Made by a program: the position numbers and the translations under genes. Shown here piece after piece: positions 5,953-14,680 of a DNA stretch of 38,639 nucleotides. The first letter of the stretch is position 1; each line of letters starts with the position of its first letter. The notes under the pieces were generated by a model that saw only the letters and a program-made list of their open reading frames with translations, ran no database searches and was not told where the DNA came from. Location of the stretch: assembly GCA_024697425.1 (NCBI GenBank), contig JAILFT010000065.1, positions 1 through 38,639 of the forward strand. The letters are read 5' to 3'. This DNA is from Butyrivibrio sp. GTDB taxonomy: Bacteria; Bacillota; Clostridia; Lachnospirales; Lachnospiraceae.

Positions 5953-7842
5953 ATGCCAAGACGGTATATTTACAGAGATGAAAAAGATAAATGGAATCTG
6001 AATGCCAAGGCTGATGATGCCTATAACGGCGGTGAGGCTACAGTCCTTGCCAATACCGATTTCGACGCCATTTATAATCCCATACCGGCCTTTAACTTTG
6101 TAATGGAAGTTGAAGGTCTGTATTTCCTGCCTATAAAAACTGTAAGGGCATTCACCAAGGAAAACGAGTTTGAATACATAAGAGAGGGCGGCGTCAACGA
6201 TTATATCCACTTAAAGAGAAAGCCGATCTCCAAGCCCTTTACCTTCCAGATAGAAAGATATATAGGAACCGAGAGATTCCTGGATCCCCTGGCTCTTGGT
6301 ACGGAACTGATACTTCCGCTTGTTCTTTACGTTTACAGACATAAGGCAAGGGCAGGACTTACAGCTTCCGCTCCCGCCTGGCCTGCAAGAGTGTATACCT
6401 TCATGGGCTGCACCGTAATGAGCAAGGAATACGGAGAGCTGAACGCTGAAAAGTCCGGACTTCTTACCGAGACCACCACCATAGCCTACAGAGAGCTTGG
6501 CGTTATCAACAACGGTATTCAGTCCATCTCAGAGCAGGAAGAGTGGAATCCTGAGAATTACAAGGATAAGGATGGCCCCGGATATATCAACAGATATGCG
6601 GCATTTTCACCTAATGATGACAAGGCCGCCAGCACTTACTGGTACGAGTGGAAACCTGACAAAGAAGGCATTCTTCATATGCAGATGAAGGATAAGGCTG
6701 CATACAAGTTCAAGTCATCCTTTGATCCGGAGGATAAGACCACCCACAGAGGAAAGCTTTCACTTATCGATCAGGATGAGAAGAACAAACCATATGAAGT
6801 GGAGGAAGTAGACGGAAAGCCGACTCTTGTAAGAAACAAGAAGCATGACCTTACCAGACCGCAGTACGAACTAAATAAGGATAAGAGTACACCTAAGTAC
6901 GCCGCAACGGCCTTTATAGACAAGAATGCCAATACACCCATCTACAAAGAGGTTAAGGGAGAAGATGGTCTTAAACATCTGAAAAGAGACGATCAAGCTA
7001 AGATCAATAAAGAGCCATGGGACGGAACAGGCAATAATGTCAAAACCAAGTGGGCCAAGCAGGCTGCAAATGATAAGAATAGTGTTTATGACGTAACAAC
7101 CACTGACGGTGTCAGAACCGTAAAGAGAAAAGAAAGCGATACCTCTGACTTTAATGCCGGTGCTTACAGCATGAAAAGGGATAAAACCAAGAAACTCAGA
7201 GGTCAGCTTGCTACTAATAGTTCTGATAAGGCTGTGGTAAGAGAGGCTTACAAAATCGAGAATGGAGCAACCGCAAAGCACGCCACACAATCCAGTATAG
7301 ATAAAGCAGGTAAAACCTACACCGTAACCACAGAGGACGGCGTAAAGACAGTTAAAAGAACCGACAGTGAGAAGATCAACAAGCCCGCTTATTCCTATGC
7401 GACTGATAAGGCAACCACTAAATATGCCCAGACTTCACCCAGAGACGGTGAAAAGGCAGTTGTAAGAGATCCCTACAGCATCAAGGATGGAGCAACAGCC
7501 AAGCATGCTCAGAGCCCTGCCAACAATTCGGATAAGGCAGTTGCAAGAAATCCTTACAGCATAAAAGACGGAGCAAAAGTGAAGCATGCCGTAGAATCAC
7601 CTACGGATGCCGATAGTGCCGAGGCCAGGAATCCCTACAGCATAAGCGAGGGTGCCAAGGCCAAATACGCAGTTACTTCTCCAAAGGATTCAGAGAAGGC
7701 CCAGGCGCGGCTGCCTTATGGCATATCAGAGGGCCCCAAGGCCAAATACGCGGTTACTTCTCCTAAAGATTCGGAGAAAGCACCCCCTGTCACCTGGCCA
7801 CCTACACGCCGTGCACTTATGGCGGATAATCTTAAGAAATAA
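5953..7842 (+). CDS. Second tube-like protein (Pvc5/gp19-like) with a long repetitive C-terminal extension
   Basis: ATG 5953 is chosen because GAGGT (5941-5945) is well spaced from it and too close to the in-frame GTG at 5947; this gives 629 residues. Residues 1-190 resemble tube/Pvc5-type proteins (NPIPAFNFVMEVEGLYFLPI, then FTFQIERYIGTERFLDPLALG, and YTFMGCTVMSKEYGELNAEK). In Pvc/Afp the Pvc5 ring joins tube and hub. The remaining 430 residues are unusual: a Lys/Asp/Thr-rich region with four copies of a Y-x-V-x(3-4)-DG-x(2)-TVKR-like motif (near 6795, 6943, 7087, 7318), then copies of a 26-28-residue unit built on NPYSIKDGAKAKHA. No signal peptide or membrane helix is visible. The N-terminal call is fairly sure; the extension is unexplained. 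Confidence 0.75.
   Translation: MPRRYIYRDEKDKWNLNAKADDAYNGGEATVLANTDFDAIYNPIPAFNFVMEVEGLYFLPIKTVRAFTKENEFEYIREGGVNDYIHLKRKPISKPFTFQIERYIGTERFLDPLALGTELILPLVLYVYRHKARAGLTASAPAWPARVYTFMGCTVMSKEYGELNAEKSGLLTETTTIAYRELGVINNGIQSISEQEEWNPENYKDKDGPGYINRYAAFSPNDDKAASTYWYEWKPDKEGILHMQMKDKAAYKFKSSFDPEDKTTHRGKLSLIDQDEKNKPYEVEEVDGKPTLVRNKKHDLTRPQYELNKDKSTPKYAATAFIDKNANTPIYKEVKGEDGLKHLKRDDQAKINKEPWDGTGNNVKTKWAKQAANDKNSVYDVTTTDGVRTVKRKESDTSDFNAGAYSMKRDKTKKLRGQLATNSSDKAVVREAYKIENGATAKHATQSSIDKAGKTYTVTTEDGVKTVKRTDSEKINKPAYSYATDKATTKYAQTSPRDGEKAVVRDPYSIKDGATAKHAQSPANNSDKAVARNPYSIKDGAKVKHAVESPTDADSAEARNPYSISEGAKAKYAVTSPKDSEKAQARLPYGISEGPKAKYAVTSPKDSEKAPPVTWPPTRRALMADNLKK
7447..7782 (+). repeat. Tandem 26-28-residue repeats in the tube-like protein
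   Basis: Successive units read EKAVVRDPYSIKDGATAKHA, DKAVARNPYSIKDGAKVKHA, DSAEARNPYSISEGAKAKYA and EKAQARLPYGISEGPKAKYA, with a more degenerate copy starting near 7225. The last two full units are close even in DNA: GCCAAATACGC recurs at 7660 and 7741, 81 bases apart, with only a few changes around it, suggesting recent duplication. Confidence 0.85.
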
Positions 7843-7858
7843 AGGACACAAATAACAG

Positions 7859-10327
7859 ATGCTTACTATTTCCGCACCCATTGAGGTGAAGGCAAAAAGT
7901 ACATACATAAGAGATCCGGAGGCTTTTTATCACAGAATAAAGGGCAACTACTCCCTGATGGAGACTCATATCGGGGAGGAGGATCTTTTACATATAGCGG
8001 CCACACCTCCGGAGATCTACATTCAGGAGGGTGAGGGGATCACAAGCATTTTTTCCCAGTCCCAGAGGAACGAGACAAATATCAACAAGGTAAATATTCT
8101 CAACAACGTCCTCAACAGGATCGTTACCTCGGCAGATGTAAATCTTACCTATCAGGACAGAGTATTTATCACGGATGCGCTATACAAGCTTGGGGTAAGG
8201 GATGACAGAAGGTTCATGAAGGCTTTCTACAGGATCGCCGATGAAACCAGAAACACCAACACTCTCATCAATCTCTACCTGGAAAGAGGCGGAGAACTGA
8301 GGGAACTTATAGAGGAGATCCAGACAAGGAACGTAAGGACCAGTTCTTCTGAGAGATTGGAAAAAGAAACATCAAGGACCGAAAATCTTTCGGAAGCAGT
8401 ATATGACAGGCTTCGCACCAGAGAGATCAGGGACATTGTCTCAAACTTCGAGCAGACGGGAGAAGTTAATGAGACTCAGATAGATCAGCATTACGATGAG
8501 ACAAATCTCACTCAGGCAGAGATGAGTGTAAGGCAGGAGACTGATATCTCACAGGAAGTCGAAAACATCGTGGAGAATCTTGTGGACAACAGTGTTTCAC
8601 GGGAGAGCACTTCACAGACCAGTGTAAATGAGACTGTAAACAATCAGCAAAACAGGACTGAGATAACCGGAGGGTCCGTCACTGAGAATATCAGCCAGTC
8701 ACAGACTTCTTTAAGCTCGCAGCAGAGCGTAACCAATGAGGAGAGCAACTTCCTCTACAATACAATAATGAGAAGGCTGCAGACCGGTGCCATCTACCAG
8801 ATAGTCTCCAACTTCAACAGGACTGTTGAGGCCAACGAGGTGGATGCAAGGGAATTCTCAATTGCAGATCAGAGCTACACCGCACAGCAGGTTCTTTTAT
8901 CCGTATTAAGACAAAGGGCCGGTGTTGGAACTACGAACCTTACCTTCCTCAACGAGAATACCTATGAGGAGTCCATTGAAAATGAGGAGAACCTCACCAG
9001 CAGCGTAAGAAATGAGCTTACTTCCGCGGTTCTCATGGATATGGTCAAAAATCTGTTCCACACAGCTTTTGACAGGTTCTATACCAACAATGAGACCTTC
9101 TACAGATTTGAAGACACCTTTTTCAAGGCATCGGACCAGACATTCCTTCGTCTTGTGGGGGGACCGACAACAGAGTTTGTGACAAGGTCGGAACTTAACG
9201 AGAATTATGAGGAGGAGAACAGCCGCCTCGTGCAAAACGAGATAGAGATCCTGGAGACAACCCAGACCGGCGAGATGACGGAGGAGGAAGTACAAAAGCT
9301 CACAGAGACCGTCAATGCCATAAACGTTCAGAACGAGAGAAGACGACTTGAGTTTGTAAAGCTTATAGAGCAGACAAGAACCAGGGAGCATGGAAGCGAG
9401 CCTTCGATGGGAATGTCCCAGACCAGAGAAGACGCCGCGCTTGCCCTTACAAATCCCGAGAAGCTCAAGGAAAGGCTTGCCGAGAGACAGGTCAGAAGGC
9501 AGCAGAGAAGAAGCCAGATCCTTACAGAGCTTCGGACCATCATTCCTGATGAGTCCATGGAAATCTACCAGTTTCTCGAGCAGTACTACCAGGGTGACAA
9601 CAGTGTTGTGAACAATAATTACATAAGACCTGCTGAGGTGGGAGAGCTGATATATGACATCCAGGCAGCCGAAACTCCGGAAAAGCCTCAGAGCACAGTG
9701 GTTCGTCCCGTGGATGCGGAAACTGAGGAGTTCCTTAAGTCCGTAAAAAGAGCCAGAGAGGAAGAAAAGGCTCCGGCTGTGGAACGAGAGCGGGGAATGA
9801 CTCCTTCGGAGGTGATTCGAAGACAGGCTGCAGGTAAGGCTCAGGGAACGGGTGAGCTTATACATAACATCCCCGCGATGGAGACATCACCTGAAGGTCA
9901 GAGCACTGTGGTACGACCAAGGGATGCCGAGACTAAGGCATTTCTTCAATCCGTTAAAAGAGCCAGAGAAGAAAAAGCAGCTCCGGCTACGAGAAGAGAA
10001 CAGGTCGAGATGCCACGGGTCGAGACCATTCACAGACAGAGCGAGAGCCTCACTACAGAGGAGCTGAACGAACAGCTCAGTGAAATGGAAACAAATCTAC
10101 AGAAGCAGATAAACAGGACGGTACAGACACAGAGCGTAACAGAAAACCACGTGGTGAACCAGACCAGCGTGGAGACCACCAACACCAGACAGGTGAGCCT
10201 GTCGGCAAGGGATGTGGAACAGCTTGTGGAGAACGAGATAAAGAGCAAGATGAATTCTCTTACAGGCCAGGTAATGAATAAGATTGAAAGACAGATGCGC
10301 AACGAGAAAATGAGGCGCGGTTATTAA
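7859..10327 (+). CDS. Large coiled-coil protein, probable tape measure or baseplate-linked structural protein
   Basis: This 822-residue protein is hydrophilic, rich in Glu, Gln, Asn, Arg, Ser and Thr, and mostly predicted helical with heptad-like stretches (SEAVYDRLRTREIRDIVSNF and LYNTIMRRLQTGAIYQIVSNF are related internal segments). A 70-residue tandem duplication lies near the C terminus. It has no enzyme motif. By position it sits between the chaperone-like pair and the Pvc7/hub genes, where phages encode the tape measure; a fully helical 822-residue chain would span roughly 120 nm. Pvc14-type hydrophobic segments are not obvious, so the tape-measure call is an inference. AAAGGA lies 12 bases before the ATG. 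Confidence 0.5.
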   Translation: MLTISAPIEVKAKSTYIRDPEAFYHRIKGNYSLMETHIGEEDLLHIAATPPEIYIQEGEGITSIFSQSQRNETNINKVNILNNVLNRIVTSADVNLTYQDRVFITDALYKLGVRDDRRFMKAFYRIADETRNTNTLINLYLERGGELRELIEEIQTRNVRTSSSERLEKETSRTENLSEAVYDRLRTREIRDIVSNFEQTGEVNETQIDQHYDETNLTQAEMSVRQETDISQEVENIVENLVDNSVSRESTSQTSVNETVNNQQNRTEITGGSVTENISQSQTSLSSQQSVTNEESNFLYNTIMRRLQTGAIYQIVSNFNRTVEANEVDAREFSIADQSYTAQQVLLSVLRQRAGVGTTNLTFLNENTYEESIENEENLTSSVRNELTSAVLMDMVKNLFHTAFDRFYTNNETFYRFEDTFFKASDQTFLRLVGGPTTEFVTRSELNENYEEENSRLVQNEIEILETTQTGEMTEEEVQKLTETVNAINVQNERRRLEFVKLIEQTRTREHGSEPSMGMSQTREDAALALTNPEKLKERLAERQVRRQQRRSQILTELRTIIPDESMEIYQFLEQYYQGDNSVVNNNYIRPAEVGELIYDIQAAETPEKPQSTVVRPVDAETEEFLKSVKRAREEEKAPAVERERGMTPSEVIRRQAAGKAQGTGELIHNIPAMETSPEGQSTVVRPRDAETKAFLQSVKRAREEKAAPATRREQVEMPRVETIHRQSESLTTEELNEQLSEMETNLQKQINRTVQTQSVTENHVVNQTSVETTNTRQVSLSARDVEQLVENEIKSKMNSLTGQVMNKIERQMRNEKMRRGY
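9640..10040 (+). repeat. Direct duplication of about 70 codons near the 3' end of the coiled-coil gene
   Basis: Copy 1 begins GELIYDIQAAETPEKPQSTV (about 9640) and copy 2 begins GELIHNIPAMETSPEGQSTV (about 9850). Both continue with VVRPxDAETxxFLxSVKRAREE and a Pro/Ala/Arg-rich spacer. The offset is 210 bases. Confidence 0.85.
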
Positions 10328-10344
10328 GGAAAGGAGGATAGACT

Positions 10345-11277
10345 ATGGCAGCAGGCGGAGCACTGGCAAATGCAGGAAAAAGTGCGAAGGGTCTGTTTAC
10401 TGACGGAGCCGCCGATAAGGCTATCCTGTATATTTATCTCACGGATCTTAGCAGAAAAAGTTCAACACAGGCCGAGTCAGAGACGGATTTTGAAACAGAG
10501 ATGAAGGCCCTTAATTCAATGCAGAAGGATCTTCTTAAGACCATCAAAAAGAGTCTTGGGGGAACCATAAAAGACGGCCTTGTGGATCTTGGAAAGGGCA
10601 TTGCGAATACTTTTACCCCGGGAATCAACTCGGCGGATAAAATCGGTGAGCTGGATAAAGAGCACCCCAGTTTTGTGAAGTTTCCGGTTCAGTACAATCC
10701 CGCAACCATAAATCTTTACTCTGTAAACGGTAAGGTACAGTCAAGAAGAGGCGAAGAGGGAATAGACAAACTGGATGTGTACAAATTCTCCGGTAAGAGC
10801 AAACTCTCTTTTGACCTTATATTTGATGACTGTGACAATATGAATGCCTTCGGGCTTAATGAGCTTTCAAACGCCAACCTTACAAGCCTGGCCAATAAGG
10901 GTATGGATACTCTTCAGCACGGAGGAAACACCTACTCCGTAAGAAAGAAGATGGATGCCATCATGAGTCTTTTATCCTCATCGGCTACCCAGCAGGTGGT
11001 ATTCTACTGGGCCAACATGGCATTTCGAGGCACCATCACCGACGTTGGAAACAGATTTACAATGTTTAATCCTCAGGGACATCCCATCAGAGGAGAGATG
11101 CACCTTGAACTTACCCAGGATAAGGCCAATCAGGATCTTAAGTATGATGAGCAGTACTGGGACGACGCTTTCCAGAGAGTATTCAAGGAGAAGAAAGCGG
11201 GATTTGAAGGTGTATCAGCAACAGCAACCGGCTTTGACAAAATAACAAACAATAACTTTATCAGTTTGGGAATTTGA
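10345..11277 (+). CDS. CIS tube-initiator-like protein (Pvc7 N-terminal domain family), copy 1
   Basis: The 310-residue protein carries the CIS_tube-type core PSFVKFPVQYNPATINLYS, then KLSFDLIFDDCD, VVFYWANMAFRGTITDVGNRF and TMFNPQGHPIRGEMHLELTQ. Members sit between the tube and the spike hub (Pvc7/Afp7, gp53-like). Most known members end in a LysM domain that touches peptidoglycan or the spike; this one has none, ending instead in a short tail. The N-terminal 105 residues are Ala/Lys/Ser-rich and appear specific to this copy. GAAAGGAGG precedes the ATG. Confidence 0.8.
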   Translation: MAAGGALANAGKSAKGLFTDGAADKAILYIYLTDLSRKSSTQAESETDFETEMKALNSMQKDLLKTIKKSLGGTIKDGLVDLGKGIANTFTPGINSADKIGELDKEHPSFVKFPVQYNPATINLYSVNGKVQSRRGEEGIDKLDVYKFSGKSKLSFDLIFDDCDNMNAFGLNELSNANLTSLANKGMDTLQHGGNTYSVRKKMDAIMSLLSSSATQQVVFYWANMAFRGTITDVGNRFTMFNPQGHPIRGEMHLELTQDKANQDLKYDEQYWDDAFQRVFKEKKAGFEGVSATATGFDKITNNNFISLGI

Positions 11278-11291
11278 TTTAGGAGAGAATT

Positions 11292-12194
11292 ATGCCTTTA
11301 AATCAGGAAGAAGCAACAGGTCTTGCGGCGAGCGCAAAAAATGCGGCCGATTCTCTGGCAGGCTTTACTGAAAAAGCTGTTCTGGAGATTGCGGACGTCA
11401 CAGACGTCAAGATTAAAAAGCAGGAAGCCCCTAAACCGACAGCCAATAAGTTTTCCATCGGTGATATAGGCAGCTTTAATCTTGATGCTGTAACAAGTTT
11501 TGCCTCATCTTTGACGGGACTTACTGCGGACAAGGGGTTTGAGCTATACGGCGATATTAAAAGATACAGGTTTACCGTGCAGTTTAATCCCGATGAGCTC
11601 TATATCAACGGCTACGGCGGTGAGGAGCTGCCTATCCAGAAATACCGTACCGATGAAGACCTGGAAAATATTAAAAAGAGAAGGAACGGACAGAAAGTTG
11701 AACAGGATCCGAACCACATAAGAGGCGGTTCCACAATGGCTGCCGCCAACACCCGTATAGAAATGAGTGTTAAGCTGGTTCTGGATAAGTCCAATCCTCA
11801 GGATGCCTTTTATTATGATAAGTTCAACCTGAACCTTACCAATGTCACTCAGGGCGTTGGAAGAGCCATAAAAACAGGTATTAAGGGAAACTACACTTCG
11901 ATACAGCCCGAAGTAGAGGCACTGACGGCTATAGTTCGAAATGACCAGCGAAGGCTTCTTCGTTTTATCTGGGGCGACATGGTATACGAGGGAATCCTGA
12001 ACACGGTCAATGCCCAGTACGTGATGTTCAACGTAAACGGTGAGCCCTGCAGAGCTTTTGTTACACTGGGTATGGTTCTCTATGACAGTGAGACCGCAGG
12101 TGCCAATACCGACATCTGGCAGCAGGAATATCAGACTGACTTCTACAGCATGGCGAATCCGGCTGCAGGCCTTGCGCCTAAAATATCTATCTAA
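11292..12194 (+). CDS. CIS tube-initiator-like protein (Pvc7 family), copy 2
   Basis: This 300-residue paralogue of the preceding gene contains RYRFTVQFNPDELYINGYGG, then TRIEMSVKLVLDKSNPQDAF, LRFIWGDMVYEGILNTVNA, QYVMFNVNGEPCRAFVTLGM. The order of motifs is the same as in its neighbour, at low identity. It lacks a LysM domain. The N-terminal 90 residues differ and may be disordered. Gene spacing of 14 bases and an AGGAGAG site indicate co-expression. Two consecutive copies suggest a two-layer or heteromeric adaptor ring between tube and hub, which is inference. Confidence 0.75.
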   Translation: MPLNQEEATGLAASAKNAADSLAGFTEKAVLEIADVTDVKIKKQEAPKPTANKFSIGDIGSFNLDAVTSFASSLTGLTADKGFELYGDIKRYRFTVQFNPDELYINGYGGEELPIQKYRTDEDLENIKKRRNGQKVEQDPNHIRGGSTMAAANTRIEMSVKLVLDKSNPQDAFYYDKFNLNLTNVTQGVGRAIKTGIKGNYTSIQPEVEALTAIVRNDQRRLLRFIWGDMVYEGILNTVNAQYVMFNVNGEPCRAFVTLGMVLYDSETAGANTDIWQQEYQTDFYSMANPAAGLAPKISI

Positions 12195-12207
12195 AGGAAC
12201 TTAAACG

Positions 12208-13374
12208 ATGGCTTCTATCGATCTTGATCAACTATATACAAAATATGAGGGCTTTTACAAACCTGTCGCCATAGTGGAGCTTGGCGGCCAGGATATCGAG
12301 GAGCACAAGAAGCACAAGGTCAATGCTGTTGATATAACCGTGAGCCTCACCAGTGATCTTAAAGCCTCCATGGCGACATTCCTTCTGGTGAACACCTATG
12401 ATACCAACAACGGGTATTTCAGAAGCAAGGAACTTAAGAAATTCATTTCCCTTGGTACGGACGTGACAATCTATATGGGGCATGCCTCCTCGGTCACAGA
12501 GGTGTTTAAGGGATATATAGCCGCAGTTGACTTCAGATATGATTTTGATGCTCCCTCGGAAGCCGGCATCATGATAACCGCCATGGATGTAAAGGGCATA
12601 ATGATGGCCAATAATTACACCAAGAGACTGCAGGCCAATTACTATTCGGACGCGGTAAAAGAGATACTGGATCAGCAGGTTTATCAGAAGCTGAAGGAAA
12701 ACGGTACCATAAAGGATATAACCATAGCGGATACCCCCGATAAGCCCGGTGGCGGAGCGGCTCCCGGAGCTCCGGGCGGCGGAAACACTGATATCAGGAT
12801 AGAGATGGTTGCGGAAAGCGACTATGACTTTGTGGTGAGAGTAGCCAAGAAGTTTAATTACGAGTTTTTTACCCTGGGCGGGAATGTGGCCTTCAGAAAG
12901 GCCAAGCTCAACACCCAGCCTCTGGCGGAGATAAAGCCCGGATATGCCATAGTATCCTATAATGTGGGCTATGATATCACCGGAGTTGTGGGGGAAGTAA
13001 AGGTAAGAACTCTGGATATCGGAAAAGGGACCAGAATAGAGTCCAAAAAGAAAAATGCAAATAAGTTTTCTCTGGGATCGAAGGCAAAACCCCTTATTTC
13101 ATCCCAGGCCTATGTATATATAGATTCCAGCATAGAAACACAGCAGGATGCGGAAAACAGAGCTGAGTACATTCTGGAAGACATATCCTACAGACTGGGG
13201 CATCTTAGGATGATGCTCAGGGGAATGCCAGAATTTGTTCCCGGAAGATTTATCACCCTCAAGGATTTCGGTGATGCTGTTTCCAATAATTATTACATTA
13301 CCGATGTGACCCATGAGTATATGGCGGGGGGCAAATACTACACAATTATTGAGGGCAAGGCATCAACCCTGTAA
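12208..13374 (+). CDS. gp27-like hub protein (VgrG N-terminal / phage late control D family)
   Basis: The 388-residue protein has the alternating beta-barrel pattern of gp27/gpD: VNAVDITVSLTSDLKASMATF, FISLGTDVTIYMGH, VFKGYIAAVDFRYDF, a GIMITAMDVKGIMMANNYTK segment, then DIRIEMVAESDYDFVVRVAKKFNYEFF with GGNVAFRKAK, and near the end YRLGHLRMMLRGMPEFVPGR. It forms the trimeric adapter from sixfold tube to threefold spike. A Gly/Pro-rich linker (GGGAAPGAPGGG) lies near residue 190. In Pvc8 and VgrG the hub and spike are fused; here they are two adjacent genes. Confidence 0.85.
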   Translation: MASIDLDQLYTKYEGFYKPVAIVELGGQDIEEHKKHKVNAVDITVSLTSDLKASMATFLLVNTYDTNNGYFRSKELKKFISLGTDVTIYMGHASSVTEVFKGYIAAVDFRYDFDAPSEAGIMITAMDVKGIMMANNYTKRLQANYYSDAVKEILDQQVYQKLKENGTIKDITIADTPDKPGGGAAPGAPGGGNTDIRIEMVAESDYDFVVRVAKKFNYEFFTLGGNVAFRKAKLNTQPLAEIKPGYAIVSYNVGYDITGVVGEVKVRTLDIGKGTRIESKKKNANKFSLGSKAKPLISSQAYVYIDSSIETQQDAENRAEYILEDISYRLGHLRMMLRGMPEFVPGRFITLKDFGDAVSNNYYITDVTHEYMAGGKYYTIIEGKASTL

Positions 13375-13393
13375 AGGGATTTTGGAGGAGACA

Positions 13394-14206
13394 ATGCCGA
13401 TTTTTGATTATGTGGATGACGTTGCAAGGCGTCAGATGGAAAAGACCCAGATGGGTGAAAATCGAATAAGCGGTGTCATGGTTGCCCAGGTTGTCAAGAA
13501 CTACGACCAGGACAGACAGGGGTTCGTCCAGGTTGACATCAACACCAGAGATTACAGCGAGAACAGGCTGGTGTGGGCGAGAATGGCATTCCCTTACGGC
13601 GGTACCAAGTGGGGAGATTACTTTGTCCCTGAGATAGGGGATCAGGTGCTGGTGGTTTTTGAACAGGGTAATATCGAGAGGGCCTTTATCATAGGGGCTG
13701 TACCCAAGAACAATTCTTCCTTCGTCAAAGGAGCCTTTGATGAGAAGAACAAGATAAAGAGAATAACAACAAGGAACGGCAATACCATTACCATTATCGA
13801 CAATCCCGAGGGAGACGGAGAAAACGACAAGATAACGGTCCATACCTCCCAGTCCCTTCACAAGGTGGAGATCGACAATGAAAAGAAAAAGATCCTTATC
13901 TCGGATAAGGACAGCGAAAACAAGATCGAGATGAAGACCGAGAACGGTCAGATGGAGATCTGGGCCAAGCAGAAACTCACCATCAAGGTGGGAGATAACA
14001 TAAAGCTTATCATGAACGGCAGTAACGGAACTGTGACCTTAGAGTCCAACAAGCTCAAGATCTCAGAGAATGACTCAGCGGAGATCAAGGCCAACAGCAG
14101 ACTTACCATAGAGGGCGGAAATGCCACAGTTCAGGGCAATTCAACACTGAACCTTAAGAGCAGCGGTCCGGTGGCTGTTGACGGAACACCTATAAAGCTT
14201 GGATGA
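13394..14206 (+). CDS. gp5-like spike protein (OB fold plus beta-helix)
   Basis: ATG 13394 follows GGAGGAG directly upstream and gives 270 residues; the frame runs further into the hub gene but without a ribosome site. Residues 20-110 form the gp5 OB fold (GVMVAQVVKNYDQDRQGFVQ, then LVWARMAFPYGGTKWGDYFV, PEIGDQVLVVFEQGNIERAF). The rest is a beta-helix of short repeating strands with alternating charged and aliphatic residues (KVEIDNEKKKILISDK, NGTVTLESNKLKISEN, ANSRLTIEGGNATVQG). This is the needle that carries the PAAR-like tip. No lysozyme domain is inserted. Confidence 0.9.
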   Translation: MPIFDYVDDVARRQMEKTQMGENRISGVMVAQVVKNYDQDRQGFVQVDINTRDYSENRLVWARMAFPYGGTKWGDYFVPEIGDQVLVVFEQGNIERAFIIGAVPKNNSSFVKGAFDEKNKIKRITTRNGNTITIIDNPEGDGENDKITVHTSQSLHKVEIDNEKKKILISDKDSENKIEMKTENGQMEIWAKQKLTIKVGDNIKLIMNGSNGTVTLESNKLKISENDSAEIKANSRLTIEGGNATVQGNSTLNLKSSGPVAVDGTPIKLG

Positions 14207-14224
14207 TGAGCACGGAGGAAATAC

Positions 14225-14680
14225 ATGGAACAATCATTTTTGGGCACGGGAGTGGCTTTTCCGCCACAGATTGATCCCGCCACAGGCAGATTCAAGATGT
14301 CAAGCGGGTCCCAGAGTGTAAAAGAATCAATATACATAATTCTCATGACGCAGGTCACTGAGAGAATCACAAGACCCGGATTCGGAACAGAAACGGCATC
14401 CTATGTTTTCATGGATACATCACTTACCGAGCTGACCATCATGCGAAGAGATCTGACCAGTGCCATTCTTCGGCAGGAGCCAAGAGTAAGTGAGGTAAAT
14501 ATATCAACGGATATGCAGGCCCAGCAGGGATATATAATGATCAACGTTGACTACACCCTGGCAGCCAATAATCAGAGAGACAATCTGGTATTTCCTTTCT
14601 ACCTCAACGCTGAACCGGAGCCTGATGATGTAGAAGAGTACTATGAACCGGAAATAATTGATACGGAAGAAGACTACTGA
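14225..14680 (+). CDS. gp25-like baseplate wedge protein (Pvc9-like)
   Basis: The 151-residue protein has the gp25/lysozyme-like wedge signature: VKESIYIILMTQVTERITRP, GFGTETASYVF, the helix LTIMRRDLTSAILRQEPRVSE and strands VNISTDMQ, GYIMINVDYTL. It links sheath initiation to the baseplate wedge. The C-terminal tail is strongly acidic (EPEPDDVEEYYEPEIIDTEE). Its TGA overlaps the next ATG by one base (TGATG), so gp25 and the large wedge protein are translationally coupled, as expected for direct partners. Confidence 0.9.
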   Translation: MEQSFLGTGVAFPPQIDPATGRFKMSSGSQSVKESIYIILMTQVTERITRPGFGTETASYVFMDTSLTELTIMRRDLTSAILRQEPRVSEVNISTDMQAQQGYIMINVDYTLAANNQRDNLVFPFYLNAEPEPDDVEEYYEPEIIDTEEDY

